Shown here piece after piece: positions 9,273-18,553 of a stretch of DNA of 64,000 nt. Source of the DNA: Thermodesulfovibrio aggregans (GTDB taxonomy: Bacteria; Nitrospirota; Thermodesulfovibrionia; Thermodesulfovibrionales; Thermodesulfovibrionaceae); contig NZ_BCNO01000001.1 of the NCBI RefSeq assembly GCF_001514535.1, positions 1,011,012-1,075,011 of the forward strand, in the 5' to 3' direction. The notes under the pieces are model-generated. The model was not told the DNA's origin, ran no database searches, and was given only the letters and a program-made list of their open reading frames with translations. Position numbers and translations under genes: made by a program. The first letter of the stretch is position 1; each line of letters opens with the position of its first letter.

Positions 9273-9674
9273 TTAATCTCTCCTTGCTCTTGCTATTAAT
9301 GTTGCAGAAAGAACATCAAAAAGAGATACAACTCCTACAATTTGTTTGCCTTCATGAACAAATACTCTTGCAATATTAAACTTTTCCATGAGCTTTATTA
9401 AATGTTCAATTTCTGTTTCTTTGTCAATACTTATAACAGGTTTTGATGCAATTTCTTCTATTTTTATTTTATGAGGGTCTAAATTTTTGGATATAACCTT
9501 AAAAACGATGTCTCTTACTGTTATTACTCCATATACATCATTATCATCTTTGGGAAGAACAATTAGTGAACGCATTCTTCTATCTACAAGTTTTTCAATA
9601 GCATCATAAACAGTGGCATCTGGTTGTATTGTTTCAAGCTTGGTATTCATTATTTCTTTTACCTTTGTATTCAT
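9273..9674 (-). CDS. CBS-domain protein
   Basis: Two CBS repeats in 133 residues (KVKEIMNTKLETIQPDATV... and ...IASKPVISIDKETEIEHLI) and nothing else, so a small adenosine-nucleotide-binding regulatory module. I chose the ATG at 9674 because TGGAGGT lies seven bases upstream; an in-frame start at 9716 would add 14 non-conserved residues that cover the promoter. It heads the phosphate-uptake operon and may tune the transporter, which is an inference from position. Confidence 0.85.
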   Translation of the reverse strand: MNTKVKEIMNTKLETIQPDATVYDAIEKLVDRRMRSLIVLPKDDNDVYGVITVRDIVFKVISKNLDPHKIKIEEIASKPVISIDKETEIEHLIKLMEKFNIARVFVHEGKQIVGVVSLFDVLSATLIARARRD

Positions 9675-9707
9675 CTCTTTACCTCCAGATATTGTTTTTG
9701 TTAAAAT

Positions 9708-9736
9708 ATTATACAAGTTTTATAAAAAGTTGACAA
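9708..9736 (-). promoter_or_regulatory. Promoter of the CBS-DUF47-PiT operon
   Basis: On the minus strand TTGTCA (9736-9731) and TATAAT (9713-9708) are separated by 17 bases. The -35 hexamer overlaps the -35 hexamer of the divergent tRNA/tuf promoter by five bases, so both strands use the same TTGACAA palindrome-like core. Confidence 0.65.
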
Positions 9737-9759
9737 TCCAGCTTAAAAATTCTTATATT
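9730..9759 (+). promoter_or_regulatory. Promoter of the tRNA-tuf operon
   Basis: TTGACA (9730-9735) is followed after 18 bases by TATATT (9754-9759); transcription would begin just before the tRNA-Thr gene at 9773. It shares its -35 region with the divergent CBS promoter. Confidence 0.7.
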
Positions 9760-9772
9760 ATTAGTTATGGAT

Positions 9773-9845
9773 GCCACCGTAGCTCAGCGGGTAGAGCAGC
9801 TGATTTGTAATCAGCGGGTCGGGGGTTCGAATCCCTTCGGTGGCT
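9773..9845 (+). tRNA. tRNA-Thr (anticodon TGT)
   Basis: Acceptor GCCACCG pairs with CGGTGGC, discriminator T; the anticodon loop TTTGTAA gives TGT; T-loop TTCGAAT. First of four tRNAs before tuf, in the same order (Thr-Tyr-Gly-Thr-tuf) as the enterobacterial thrU-tyrU-glyT-thrT-tufB operon. Confidence 0.96.
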
Positions 9846-9882
9846 TGAATTACTTGAAGAGAACAATTTATAATATTGTTGC

Positions 9883-9965
9883 GGAGGGGTTCCCGAGTGG
9901 CCAAAGGGGACAGGCTGTAAACCTGTTGGCGTCAGCCTTCGAAGGTTCGAATCCTTCCCCCTCCA
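9883..9965 (+). tRNA. tRNA-Tyr (anticodon GTA)
   Basis: Class II tRNA with a long variable arm. Acceptor GGAGGGG pairs with CCCCTCC and is followed by A; the loop CTGTAAA gives GTA. Second tRNA of the tuf operon. Confidence 0.96.
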
Positions 9966-9970
9966 TATAT

Positions 9971-10042
9971 GCGGGAATAGCTCAGCGGTAGAGCGTCAGC
10001 CTTCCAAGCTGAGGGTCGCGGGTTCAAATCCCGTTTCCCGCT
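9971..10042 (+). tRNA. tRNA-Gly (anticodon TCC)
   Basis: Acceptor GCGGGAA pairs with TTCCCGC, discriminator T; the loop CTTCCAA gives TCC. Third tRNA of the tuf operon, only five bases after tRNA-Tyr. Confidence 0.96.
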
Positions 10043-10049
10043 TTTTTAT

Positions 10050-10122
10050 GCCCATGTAGCTCAGTCGGCAGAGCACGTCCTTGGTAAGGACGAGGTCACC
10101 GGTTCGATCCCGGTCATGGGCT
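10050..10122 (+). tRNA. tRNA-Thr (anticodon GGT)
   Basis: Acceptor GCCCATG pairs with CATGGGC, discriminator T; the loop TTGGTAA gives GGT. Fourth tRNA, 47 bases before the tuf start. Confidence 0.96.
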
Positions 10123-10169
10123 TTAGAGAAGAGGAAAATAAAAGTTTTAAAGATTTTAAGGAGGAGACG

Positions 10170-11369
10170 ATGGCTAAGGCAAAATTTGAGAGGAAGAAGC
10201 CGCATGTAAATGTAGGCACGATAGGGCATATTGATCATGGTAAGACCACATTGACAGCAGCGATAACGAAGTATTTGGATTTGAAGGGATTGGCGCAGTT
10301 CAGGAGTTATGACCAGATAGACAATGCACCTGAGGAGAAGGCGAGGGGTATAACGATAAACACAGCACATGTAGAGTATGAGACAGAGAAGCGTCATTAT
10401 GCGCATGTAGACTGTCCTGGGCATGCAGACTATATAAAGAACATGATAACAGGGGCAGCGCAGATGGATGGAGCTATACTGGTAGTGGCAGCAAATGATG
10501 GACCTATGCCACAGACCAGGGAGCACATACTACTTGCGAGGCAGGTAGGAGTGCCTTACATAGTAGTATTTATGAACAAGACAGACATGGTAGATGATCC
10601 TGAGTTACTGGATTTAGTAGAGCTTGAGGTGAGGGAGTTATTGAGCAAGTATGGATTTCCTGGAGATGAGATACCGGTAGTAAGGGGCAGTGCATTGAAG
10701 GCATTGGAGAGTAGTAGCAAAGATCCTAATGCAGAGGAGTACAAGCCTATACAGGAACTTTTGGATGCACTGGACAGTTATATACCTGAGCCTGAGAGAC
10801 CGATAGACAAGCCATTTTTAATGCCGATAGAGGATGTATTTAGCATATCTGGACGTGGAACAGTAGTGACAGGTAGAGTAGAGAGGGGGATAATAAAGGT
10901 AGGAGATGAAGTAGAGATAGTTGGATTGAGAGAGACAAGGAAGACGGTAGCAACAGGTATAGAGATGTTTCGTAAGATACTTGATGAGGGTAGAGCTGGA
11001 GACAACATAGGAGTGCTTTTAAGGGGGATAGGGAAGGATGAAGTAGAGCGTGGTATGGTTCTTGCGAAGCCTGGGAGTATCACACCGCATACAAAGTTTA
11101 AGGCAGAGGTGTATGTACTTACGAAGGAAGAGGGAGGAAGGCACACACCATTTTTCAATGGATATAGGCCACAGTTTTATTTTAGGACGACAGATGTAAC
11201 TGGAGTAATAAAGTTACCTGAAGGAGTGGAGATGGTGATGCCTGGGGACAATGTGAATCTGACAGTGGAGTTGATAGCACCGATAGCAATGGAAGAGGGA
11301 CTTAGGTTTGCCATAAGAGAGGGTGGAAGAACAGTAGGTGCAGGTGTAGTTACAGAGGTGCTGGAGTAA
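10170..11369 (+). CDS. tuf: Elongation factor Tu
   Basis: GTPase of 399 residues that delivers aminoacyl-tRNA to the ribosome. GHIDHGKTT is the P-loop, DCPGH the G3 and NKTD the G4 motif; domains 2 and 3 follow in normal order and length. The ATG at 10170 follows AAGGAGGA; a longer frame from 10116 starts inside the tRNA-Thr gene. Codon use differs sharply from the neighbours: Lys is almost always AAG, Glu GAG, Ile ATA and Val GTA, while flanking genes favour AAA, GAA, ATT and GTT. This could reflect gene conversion or import, or special selection. Confidence 0.98.
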   Translation: MAKAKFERKKPHVNVGTIGHIDHGKTTLTAAITKYLDLKGLAQFRSYDQIDNAPEEKARGITINTAHVEYETEKRHYAHVDCPGHADYIKNMITGAAQMDGAILVVAANDGPMPQTREHILLARQVGVPYIVVFMNKTDMVDDPELLDLVELEVRELLSKYGFPGDEIPVVRGSALKALESSSKDPNAEEYKPIQELLDALDSYIPEPERPIDKPFLMPIEDVFSISGRGTVVTGRVERGIIKVGDEVEIVGLRETRKTVATGIEMFRKILDEGRAGDNIGVLLRGIGKDEVERGMVLAKPGSITPHTKFKAEVYVLTKEEGGRHTPFFNGYRPQFYFRTTDVTGVIKLPEGVEMVMPGDNVNLTVELIAPIAMEEGLRFAIREGGRTVGAGVVTEVLE

Positions 11370-11371
11370 AG

Positions 11372-11524
11372 ATGAGAGACATAATTTTACTTCAATGTAC
11401 AGAATGTAAAAGCAAAAATTACTCTACAACTAAGAATAAAAAAAATACACCTGATAAATTACAGTTAAAAAAGTATTGTAAACATTGTAGAAAACATACA
11501 TTACATAAAGAAACAAAAGCATAA
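11372..11524 (+). CDS. rpmG: Ribosomal protein L33
   Basis: A 50-residue large-subunit protein starting two bases after the tuf stop. It has the zinc-binding type of sequence: CTECKSKNY near the N-terminus and [13 protein letters not shown] near the C-terminus, so four cysteines as two CxxC pairs. The order tuf-rpmG-tRNA-Trp-secE-nusG is common in bacteria. Confidence 0.95.
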   Translation: MRDIILLQCTECKSKNYSTTKNKKNTPDKLQLKKYCKHCRKHTLHKETKA

Positions 11525-11528
11525 GAAT

Positions 11529-11602
11529 AGGCCAGTAGCTCTAACGGCTAGAGCACCGGACTCCAAATCCGGGGGTTGGGGGTTCGAATCCCTCCTGGCC
11601 TG
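11529..11602 (+). tRNA. tRNA-Trp (anticodon CCA)
   Basis: Acceptor AGGCCAG pairs with CTGGCCT, discriminator G; the loop CTCCAAA gives CCA. It sits between rpmG and secE, a widespread arrangement. Confidence 0.96.
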
Positions 11603-11628
11603 TTCGTTATGTTTTTTTGAGGTGAGAT

Positions 11629-11814
11629 ATGATAGCAAAGATTAAGAATTTTTTTAATGAAGTAAAAATAGAGGCAAAAAAAGTTAACTATCCCAAAAAA
11701 GACGAAGTAATTGCTTCTACATGGGTAGTTATTGTGACAGTTGTTTTAATTTCTTTTTTTCTTGGTTTAGTAGATTTTGTTTTATCAAGAATTGTAGCTG
11801 AATTTATCAGGTGA
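11629..11814 (+). CDS. secE: Preprotein translocase subunit SecE
   Basis: Single-span SecE of 61 residues. A short cytoplasmic amphipathic part (FFNEVKIEAKKVNYPKKDEV) contains the conserved K-VxYP segment; one transmembrane helix at about residues 28-50 follows. GAGGTGAG precedes the start. It is followed by nusG four bases later. Confidence 0.95.
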   Translation: MIAKIKNFFNEVKIEAKKVNYPKKDEVIASTWVVIVTVVLISFFLGLVDFVLSRIVAEFIR

Positions 11815-11818
11815 GAAT

Positions 11819-12343
11819 ATGGCAAAACAGTGGTATGTAGTTCATACAATGTCAGGTTTTGAGGAAAAGGTTAAGGCTTCCATTGAAGAGAGAGTTAAAA
11901 GTAAAGGACTTGAAGATAAAATTTCAAGAATTTTAATTCCTACTGAAAAGATAATTGAAGTAAAAGGTAAGAAGAAAAAAGAACAGGAAAAGAAATTTTA
12001 TCCAGGATATATTCTTGTAGAAATGGAACTCAATGAAGAAACATGGCATTTAATAAGAACAACTCAAAGAGTGACAGGATTTGTTGGTGGCAAAAAACCT
12101 GCTCCTATTCCAGAGGAAGAAGTAGAAATGATCTTACAGCAACTTGAAAAAGGTAAAGCTCCACAGATAAAAGCCCATTTTGAAAAAGGCGAAACTGTGA
12201 GAATTACTGATGGACCATTTACTAATTTTACAGGATATATTGATGAAGTAAATTCTGAACAGGAAAGAGTTAAGGTTATGGTAAGTATCTTTGGAAGACA
12301 GACACCTGTAGAACTTAATTTTTCACAGGTTGAAAAGGTTTAA
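11819..12343 (+). CDS. nusG: Transcription termination/antitermination protein NusG
   Basis: 174 residues: an N-terminal NGN domain starting [14 protein letters not shown], which binds the RNA polymerase clamp, and a C-terminal KOW domain ([16 protein letters not shown]). It couples transcription with Rho or the ribosome. Normal length and position between secE and rplK. Confidence 0.97.
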   Translation: MAKQWYVVHTMSGFEEKVKASIEERVKSKGLEDKISRILIPTEKIIEVKGKKKKEQEKKFYPGYILVEMELNEETWHLIRTTQRVTGFVGGKKPAPIPEEEVEMILQQLEKGKAPQIKAHFEKGETVRITDGPFTNFTGYIDEVNSEQERVKVMVSIFGRQTPVELNFSQVEKV

Positions 12344-12357
12344 AGGAGGAATACATT

Positions 12358-12786
12358 ATGGCAAAAAAGGAAGTAGTAGGACAGGTAAAACTTGTAATAC
12401 CTGCAGGTAAAGCTAATCCTGCTCCACCAGTAGGACCAGCACTTGGTCCACATGGTATCAACATTATGGAGTTTTGCAAGCAATTTAATGCTCAAACCCA
12501 AAATATGGGAGATACTCTTATTCCTGTTGTAATAACGATCTATAAGGATAGGTCATTTACTTTTATACTTAAGACTCCACCTACAAGTGAGCTTATCAAA
12601 AAAGCTGCTGGAATTATTAAAGGCTCGGGTGCAACAGGTAAAGAAAAAGTAGGCACATTAACTATGAAGCAGGTGGAAGAAATCGCAAAAACAAAATTAC
12701 CAGATTTGAATACAAAATCCTTAGAGGCAGCAATGAAGATGGTTATTGGTACAGCAAAAAGCATGGGCGTGGAGATAAGGGGGTAA
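12358..12786 (+). CDS. rplK: Ribosomal protein L11
   Basis: 142-residue protein of the GTPase-associated centre. The proline-rich [19 protein letters not shown] segment of the N-terminal domain and the C-terminal RNA-binding domain are intact. AAAGGAGG precedes the start; rplA follows six bases after the stop. Confidence 0.97.
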   Translation: MAKKEVVGQVKLVIPAGKANPAPPVGPALGPHGINIMEFCKQFNAQTQNMGDTLIPVVITIYKDRSFTFILKTPPTSELIKKAAGIIKGSGATGKEKVGTLTMKQVEEIAKTKLPDLNTKSLEAAMKMVIGTAKSMGVEIRG

Positions 12787-12792
12787 TTTAAA

Positions 12793-13479
12793 ATGGGTAA
12801 AAAATTAGCTGCTGTTAAAGAAAAATTAGATTTAACAAAAGAGTATACACTTGAAGAAGCGATTGACATTTTAAAAGAAAATAGTTTTGCGAAGTTTGAT
12901 GAAACTGTTGAAATGGCAATAAATTTAGGAGTTGATCCAAGAAAATCAGATCAGGTTGTTCGTAGTACAGTGGTTCTTCCTCATGGAACAGGAAAACAGG
13001 TAAGGGTGTTGGTTTTTGCTAAAGGTGAAAAAGAAAAAGAAGCAGAACAAGCAGGAGCTGATTATGTAGGCGCGGAAGATTTAATAGAGAAGATTCAACA
13101 GGGATGGCTCGAATTTGATAGAGCTATTGCAACTCCAGATATGATGGGACAGGTTGGTAAGCTTGGTAAAATTCTTGGTCCAAGAGGATTAATGCCCAAT
13201 CCAAAACTTGGAACTGTAACTTTTGATATTGCAAAGGCAGTTAAAGAGGCAAAAGCAGGAAAAATCGAATACAGAACTGATAAAGGTGGAGTTGTCCATG
13301 TTCCTATCGGTAAACTTTCTTTTGATAAAGAAAAGCTTATTGAAAATGCCATAGCGGTCTTGAAGTCAGTAATTAAAGCAAAGCCACCTACATCAAAAGG
13401 TAAATACATTAAGAAAGTAGTTTTGTCTTCTACAATGGGACCGGGTTTGAAAATAGATATATCAAAACTTAAACTTTAA
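12793..13479 (+). CDS. rplA: Ribosomal protein L1
   Basis: 228-residue protein of the L1 stalk and, in other bacteria, a repressor of its own operon. The conserved segment [16 protein letters not shown] and the C-terminal TMGPG are present. It ends just before the L10 leader. Confidence 0.97.
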   Translation: MGKKLAAVKEKLDLTKEYTLEEAIDILKENSFAKFDETVEMAINLGVDPRKSDQVVRSTVVLPHGTGKQVRVLVFAKGEKEKEAEQAGADYVGAEDLIEKIQQGWLEFDRAIATPDMMGQVGKLGKILGPRGLMPNPKLGTVTFDIAKAVKEAKAGKIEYRTDKGGVVHVPIGKLSFDKEKLIENAIAVLKSVIKAKPPTSKGKYIKKVVLSSTMGPGLKIDISKLKL

Positions 13480-13483
13480 AACA

Positions 13484-13617
13484 GGCTTTGCCTGTTACAA
13501 ATAATCTGAGACAGCAGGTGCCATGAGGCTTAATGGTTAAACCGCCTGCCGAGATTAGGAGAACAATAGATTGACAAAGCCTTCATCCGCACTGCTGTCC
13601 GGGAAAGGAGGGATAAT
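13484..13617 (+). promoter_or_regulatory. Ribosomal protein L10 leader RNA
   Basis: The 138-base gap between rplA and rplJ contains a small hairpin (AACAGGC-TTT-GCCTGTT) and then a longer structured stretch with CTGAGACAGCAGGTGCC near the start and CACTGCTGTCC near the end, which pair across the element. This is the place and general form of the L10 leader to which L10-L12 binds for autogenous control. The AGGAGGG site of rplJ lies at its 3' edge. Confidence 0.8.
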
Positions 13618-14145
13618 CTGAGCACGATTAAAGAAAAAAAGAAAAAAACAGTTGAAGAACTTACTGACAGGCTATCTAAAGCCAAATCTTTTATTTTAAC
13701 TGATTTTCAGGGCTTGACAGTTGCTGAAATATCAGAATTAAGGCAGGCAATAAAAGACTCTGGTGGAGAGTATAAGGTATGCAAAAATACTCTTTTTAAG
13801 ATAGCCGTGTCAGATGTTTCTCTAAGAGAGCAGTTAGAGAGTTCTCTAAAGGGATGCACTGGTGTTGTTTTTGGTTATGATGACCCTGTTGTTGTAGTTA
13901 AGAAAGCACTTGATTTTTCTGAAAAAAATGAGAAGTTTAAAATTAAACAGGGTGTTGTTGAAGGCAAGGTATACTCTTTAGCAGAACTTAAAGAGATCTC
14001 CAAATTACCTTCAAAAAATGTTTTACTTGGTATGCTTGTTGGTGGTATGAGTTCTCCATTGCAAAAAATGGCTTATGCAATGCAAGGAGTTACTCTTAAA
14101 TTACTTTACGCATTAGAAGCATTGAAAAATAAGAAAACTCAATAA
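13618..14145 (+). CDS. rplJ: Ribosomal protein L10, probable CUG start
   Basis: Stalk-base protein that anchors L7/L12 dimers. Homology requires the segment S-T-I-K-E-K-K...FILTDFQGLTVAE, so the start must lie upstream of the first conventional start at 13714 (a TTG that is the internal Leu of QGLTV). The frame extends back to CTG at 13618, five bases after AGGAGGG (13606-13612), and no ATG, GTG or TTG is suitably placed. This gives 175 residues, the normal L10 length. A CUG start next to the L10 leader may add to translational control. Confidence 0.88.
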   Translation: MSTIKEKKKKTVEELTDRLSKAKSFILTDFQGLTVAEISELRQAIKDSGGEYKVCKNTLFKIAVSDVSLREQLESSLKGCTGVVFGYDDPVVVVKKALDFSEKNEKFKIKQGVVEGKVYSLAELKEISKLPSKNVLLGMLVGGMSSPLQKMAYAMQGVTLKLLYALEALKNKKTQ

Positions 14146-14160
14146 AAGGAGGAAAAAGTT

Positions 14161-14553
14161 ATGGCAATTACAAAAGAAGAGGTTTTTCAATTTTTTGACA
14201 ATCTCACAATTATTGAACTCAGTCAATTTATTAAAGAGTTTGAGGAAAGATACGGAGTTACAGCAGCAGCCCCTGTAGCAGTCGCAGCAGCAGTACCAGG
14301 AGCTCCAGCAGCAGCTGCAGCAGCTCCAGCAGCAGAGGAAAAAACAAGCTTTGATGTAATCTTAAAGGCAGCAGGAGATAAAAAGATTCAGGTAATTAAG
14401 GTAGTAAGAGAACTTACTGGACTTGGTCTTAAAGAGGCTAAGGATCTCGTTGATGGTGCTCCAAAGCCAGTGAAAACAGGTGTTTCTAAGGAGGAAGCTG
14501 AGCAGATTAAGGCAAAACTTGAAGCTGAAGGAGCAACAGTAGAAATACAGTAA
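14161..14553 (+). CDS. rplL: Ribosomal protein L7/L12
   Basis: 130-residue stalk protein. N-terminal dimerisation region, an Ala/Pro-rich hinge at about residues 38-60, and a C-terminal factor-binding domain containing [28 protein letters not shown] precedes the start. It follows rplJ by 15 bases. Confidence 0.97.
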   Translation: MAITKEEVFQFFDNLTIIELSQFIKEFEERYGVTAAAPVAVAAAVPGAPAAAAAAPAAEEKTSFDVILKAAGDKKIQVIKVVRELTGLGLKEAKDLVDGAPKPVKTGVSKEEAEQIKAKLEAEGATVEIQ

Positions 14554-14576
14554 AAAATAAAAAAAGAAGGAGAACC

Positions 14577-17500
14577 ATGATAAAGCCTTTAAGAGAGAGA
14601 ATAAACTTCGGAAAGGTACCTCCACTTGTGGAGGTGCCTTATCTTTTAGAGTTTCAGAAAAAATCTTTTGAGAAATTTCTTCAGAAAGATGTTCCACCAG
14701 ATGAAAGGGCTGATGAGGGGCTTCAAGCAGCTCTAAATAGTGTTTTCCCTATAAGCGACTATAACGGAACAACTACAATAGAATTTATTTCATACTCAGT
14801 TGGAGAGCCTAAACTTACTCCTTATGAATGCATGGTCAAAGGGTTGACCTATTCAGTTCCAATAAAGATGAAAGTTCGTTTAAATATATGGGATAGAGAT
14901 GATGAGGGAAGGAAAATTCTGAAAGAATCAAGGGAGCAGGAAGTTTTTCTTGGTGACCTCCCAATGATGACTGAAACAGGGAGTTTTATAATAAATGGAG
15001 TTGAGAGGGTTATTGTTAGCCAGTTACATAGATCTCCAGGTGTTTATTTTGCCCCAGACAGAAGCAAAAGCAGGATAAGTGGAAGATTTCTTTATTCAGC
15101 ACGAGTTATACCAGTTAGAGGTTCATGGCTTGATTTTGAATTTGATTCAAAGGATCTTTTATATGTCCGTATTGATAAAAGGAAAAAGTTACCAGCCACT
15201 ATTGTTCTTAAAGCATTGGGATATACGAATGAGGACTTGTTGAAAATCTTTTATCCCATAGAGGAAATAAGAATTAAAGATGAAAACACATATACAAGAG
15301 TTGTAACTGATATTTTGGCAGGAGTTAGAACAAAAGTAGATATTGTTAGTCCTGATGGTGAGATTATAGTCAAGGAAGGCAGTAAAATTACAAAATATGC
15401 TCTGAAAAAGATGAAGGAACTTGGGATTCAAGAAATCCCAATCCCGAGAAGTGAAATTATAGGAAGAATAACCCTTTCAGATATTGTTGATCCTGAAACA
15501 GGAGAAGTTATAGTTGACAGTAATAAAGAGATTACAGAAGAGGCATTCCACAGAATTCTGGCTGCTAAAATTCAAAAATTAGAACTGCTTTTCATAGATA
15601 ATGTTAATTATCTTCCTTCATTAAGAGAGACATTACTTACTGATAGAGTTACAAGTAAAAAGGATGCATTAAGAGAAATATACAAAAAATTAAGACCTGG
15701 AGAACCTGCTACTGAAGAAGCAGCAGAGGAATTGTTCTATGGATTATTCTTTGATCCAAAAAGATATGATCTTTCTGCAGTTGGAAGGCTTAAACTGAAT
15801 CAAAAATTAGGCCTTGATATTCCTCTTGATGTAAGAGTTCTTACTGATAAAGATATCATAGAGATTGTTAAATATCTTCTAAATCTCAGAACAGGCAAGG
15901 GAGAGGTAGATGATATAGATCATCTTGGAAACAGGAGAGTAAGAGGAGTTGGCGAACTTCTTGAAAATCAGTTCCGCATTGGTCTTGTAAGAATGGAAAG
16001 AGCAATCAGAGAAAAAATGACAATAACAGATGTTGAAACAGCCATGCCTCATGATGTAATAAATACAAAACCTGTAATGGCAGCAGTTAAGGAGTTTTTC
16101 AGCACAAGCCAGCTCAGTCAATTTATGGATCAGACCAATCCATTGAGTGAGATTACACATAAAAGAAGACTCAGTGCTCTTGGTCCTGGAGGACTTACCC
16201 GAGAAAGAGCAGGATTTGAAGTGAGAGATGTTCATCCAACTCACTATGGAAGAATATGCCCTATTGAAACTCCAGAAGGACCTAATATTGGTCTTATAAC
16301 TTCTCTTGCAACTTATGCAAGAATTAATGAGTTTGGTTTTATAGAATCTCCTTATAGAAAAGTTGTTAATGGAAAAGTCACAAATGAGATACATTATTTA
16401 AGTGCTCTTGAAAGTGAGAATTATGTCATCGCAGAGGCAACGACTCCAGTAGATAAAGATGGAAACATTATCGGAGAGACAGTTTCAGCAAGGGTTAAGG
16501 GAGATTTCAAGATGGTATCCCGTGATGAAGTGCAGTACATGGATGTCTCTCCAAAACAGATAGTTAGTTTGTCTGCTTCTTTAATTCCATTTCTTGAAAA
16601 TGACGATGCAAACAGAGCTTTGATGGGTTCGAACATGCAACGACAGGCAGTTCCTTTAATTCAAACTGAAGCTCCTGTAGTTGGTACCGGAATGGAACTC
16701 TATGCAGCAAGAGACAGTGGATGGCTTGTTGTTGCAAAAAGGGCAGGAATAGTGGAAAGTGTTGATGCTACAAGAATTGTAGTTAGAGTTACTGAAGAGG
16801 GCGGTGGAGTCGATATATATAATTTGGTCAAGTTTCACAAATCCAATCAAGGAACATGCATGAATCAAAAGCCTATTGTGAAAGTAGGACAGATTGTAGA
16901 AAGAGGAACAATTCTGGCTGATGGTCCTAGCATGGATAAAGGTGAGTTAGCACTTGGTAGAAATGTTCTTGTAGCATTTATGCCTTGGGGTGGATATAAC
17001 TTTGAGGATGCTATCCTGATAAGTGAAAGATTGGTAAAAGAAGATGTTTATACTTCCATTCATATTGATGAATTCGAGATTGAATGTAGAGATACAAAGC
17101 TTGGTCCAGAGGAAATCACAAGGGAAATTCCTAATGTAAATGAAGAACTTCTTAAAAATCTTGATGAAGATGGAATTATAAGAATAGGAGCTAAAGTAAA
17201 ATCAGGTGATATCCTTGTTGGAAAGGTAACACCAAAGGGAGAGAGAGTTCTTACTCCTGAAGAAAAGCTTCTTTACGCAATATTTGGCGAAAAGGCAGAA
17301 GATGTTAAAGAAAGCTGCCTTTATGTTCCTCCAGGAATAGAAGGAGTTGTTATTGATGTAAAGATCTTAACAAGAAAAGGAAAAGAAAAATCTAAGAGAG
17401 CTCTTGCCATAGAAGAGGAAGAAATAAAGAGAATAGAAAGAGACAGAGAAGATGAGATAAGAATTCTTAAAGAGACAAAGGCAAGCAGAATTAGAAAGAT

Positions 17501-18503
17501 ACTGCAGGGTAAAGTTGTTCTTGAAGATGTCAAAAAAGGTGACAAAATTCTGTGCCATAAAGGAGAAGTACTTACAGAAAATGTTGTTAATCTTCTTGAT
17601 GTAAATCAACTGCTTAAGCTGAAAGTGGAAGACCCTGATGTTAAGGCAGAGGTAAACAGGGTTAACAAAGAGGTGGAGCAGAACATAAAACAGATTTACG
17701 CAAAATACAATGAAAAGATAGAAAGAATTCGTAAAGGGGATGAGCTTCCTCCTGGTGTTAATCAGATAGTGAAAGTTTACATTGCCATGAAAAGGAAAAT
17801 TCAGGTTGGAGACAAGATGGCAGGAAGACATGGAAACAAGGGTGTTGTTTCAATGGTTCTGCCTGAGGAGGATATGCCATATCTTGAGGATGGTACACCT
17901 GTTGATATAGTACTCAATCCTTTAGGAGTTCCTTCAAGAATGAATGTTGGACAGATTCTTGAGACTCATTTAGGACTTGCTGCTAAGGCTCTTGGTCTTC
18001 ATATTGCAAGCCCTGTTTTTGAAGGTGCAAAAGAAGATGAAATAAAAGAGATGCTTAAGAAAGCAGGATTTTCAACTACAGGCCAGGTAACTCTTTATGA
18101 TGGCAGAACAGGGGAGCCTTTTGAAAGGCCAGTTACGGTTGGTTATATGTATATGCTTAAACTTCACCATCTTGTTGCAGATAAAATTCATGCTCGTTCC
18201 ATAGGTCCTTATTCTCTTGTTACCCAGCAACCCCTTGGAGGTAAAGCACAATTTGGTGGACAGAGACTTGGTGAAATGGAAGTTTGGGCACTTGAAGCCT
18301 ATGGTGCTGCATACACACTTCAGGAGTTTTTAACTGTAAAAAGTGATGATATAACAGGTAGAACACGGATGTATGAAGCTATTGTAAAAGGACATCCTGT
18401 GCTGGAACCAGGAGTTCCTGAATCATTTAATGTTTTGATAAAAGAACTCCAGAGTCTCTGTCTTGATGTGGAACTTCTGGAGAAAAAGAAAAAATTTGAA
18501 TAA
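14577..18503 (+). CDS. rpoB: RNA polymerase beta subunit
   Basis: 1308 residues, within the usual range. Recognisable blocks include [11 protein letters not shown], the rifampicin region around [28 protein letters not shown] and the C-terminal [40 protein letters not shown]-type sequence appears as [24 protein letters not shown] lies upstream. Part of the rplJL-rpoBC unit. Confidence 0.98.
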   Translation: MIKPLRERINFGKVPPLVEVPYLLEFQKKSFEKFLQKDVPPDERADEGLQAALNSVFPISDYNGTTTIEFISYSVGEPKLTPYECMVKGLTYSVPIKMKVRLNIWDRDDEGRKILKESREQEVFLGDLPMMTETGSFIINGVERVIVSQLHRSPGVYFAPDRSKSRISGRFLYSARVIPVRGSWLDFEFDSKDLLYVRIDKRKKLPATIVLKALGYTNEDLLKIFYPIEEIRIKDENTYTRVVTDILAGVRTKVDIVSPDGEIIVKEGSKITKYALKKMKELGIQEIPIPRSEIIGRITLSDIVDPETGEVIVDSNKEITEEAFHRILAAKIQKLELLFIDNVNYLPSLRETLLTDRVTSKKDALREIYKKLRPGEPATEEAAEELFYGLFFDPKRYDLSAVGRLKLNQKLGLDIPLDVRVLTDKDIIEIVKYLLNLRTGKGEVDDIDHLGNRRVRGVGELLENQFRIGLVRMERAIREKMTITDVETAMPHDVINTKPVMAAVKEFFSTSQLSQFMDQTNPLSEITHKRRLSALGPGGLTRERAGFEVRDVHPTHYGRICPIETPEGPNIGLITSLATYARINEFGFIESPYRKVVNGKVTNEIHYLSALESENYVIAEATTPVDKDGNIIGETVSARVKGDFKMVSRDEVQYMDVSPKQIVSLSASLIPFLENDDANRALMGSNMQRQAVPLIQTEAPVVGTGMELYAARDSGWLVVAKRAGIVESVDATRIVVRVTEEGGGVDIYNLVKFHKSNQGTCMNQKPIVKVGQIVERGTILADGPSMDKGELALGRNVLVAFMPWGGYNFEDAILISERLVKEDVYTSIHIDEFEIECRDTKLGPEEITREIPNVNEELLKNLDEDGIIRIGAKVKSGDILVGKVTPKGERVLTPEEKLLYAIFGEKAEDVKESCLYVPPGIEGVVIDVKILTRKGKEKSKRALAIEEEEIKRIERDREDEIRILKETKASRIRKILQGKVVLEDVKKGDKILCHKGEVLTENVVNLLDVNQLLKLKVEDPDVKAEVNRVNKEVEQNIKQIYAKYNEKIERIRKGDELPPGVNQIVKVYIAMKRKIQVGDKMAGRHGNKGVVSMVLPEEDMPYLEDGTPVDIVLNPLGVPSRMNVGQILETHLGLAAKALGLHIASPVFEGAKEDEIKEMLKKAGFSTTGQVTLYDGRTGEPFERPVTVGYMYMLKLHHLVADKIHARSIGPYSLVTQQPLGGKAQFGGQRLGEMEVWALEAYGAAYTLQEFLTVKSDDITGRTRMYEAIVKGHPVLEPGVPESFNVLIKELQSLCLDVELLEKKKKFE

Positions 18504-18553
18504 TGAACATTGAACTTTAAATTTTGAATTACTTATAAAAGGGGGTATAAACC

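Noticed and set aside
9996-10526. Long minus-strand open frame of 176 codons
   Set aside because: It is antisense to two tRNA genes and tuf and arises from the unusual codon use of tuf.
13714-14145. rplJ starting at TTG 13714
   Set aside because: The TTG is an internal Leu of the conserved QGLTV segment and has no ribosome site; the upstream frame gives the full L10 N-terminus.
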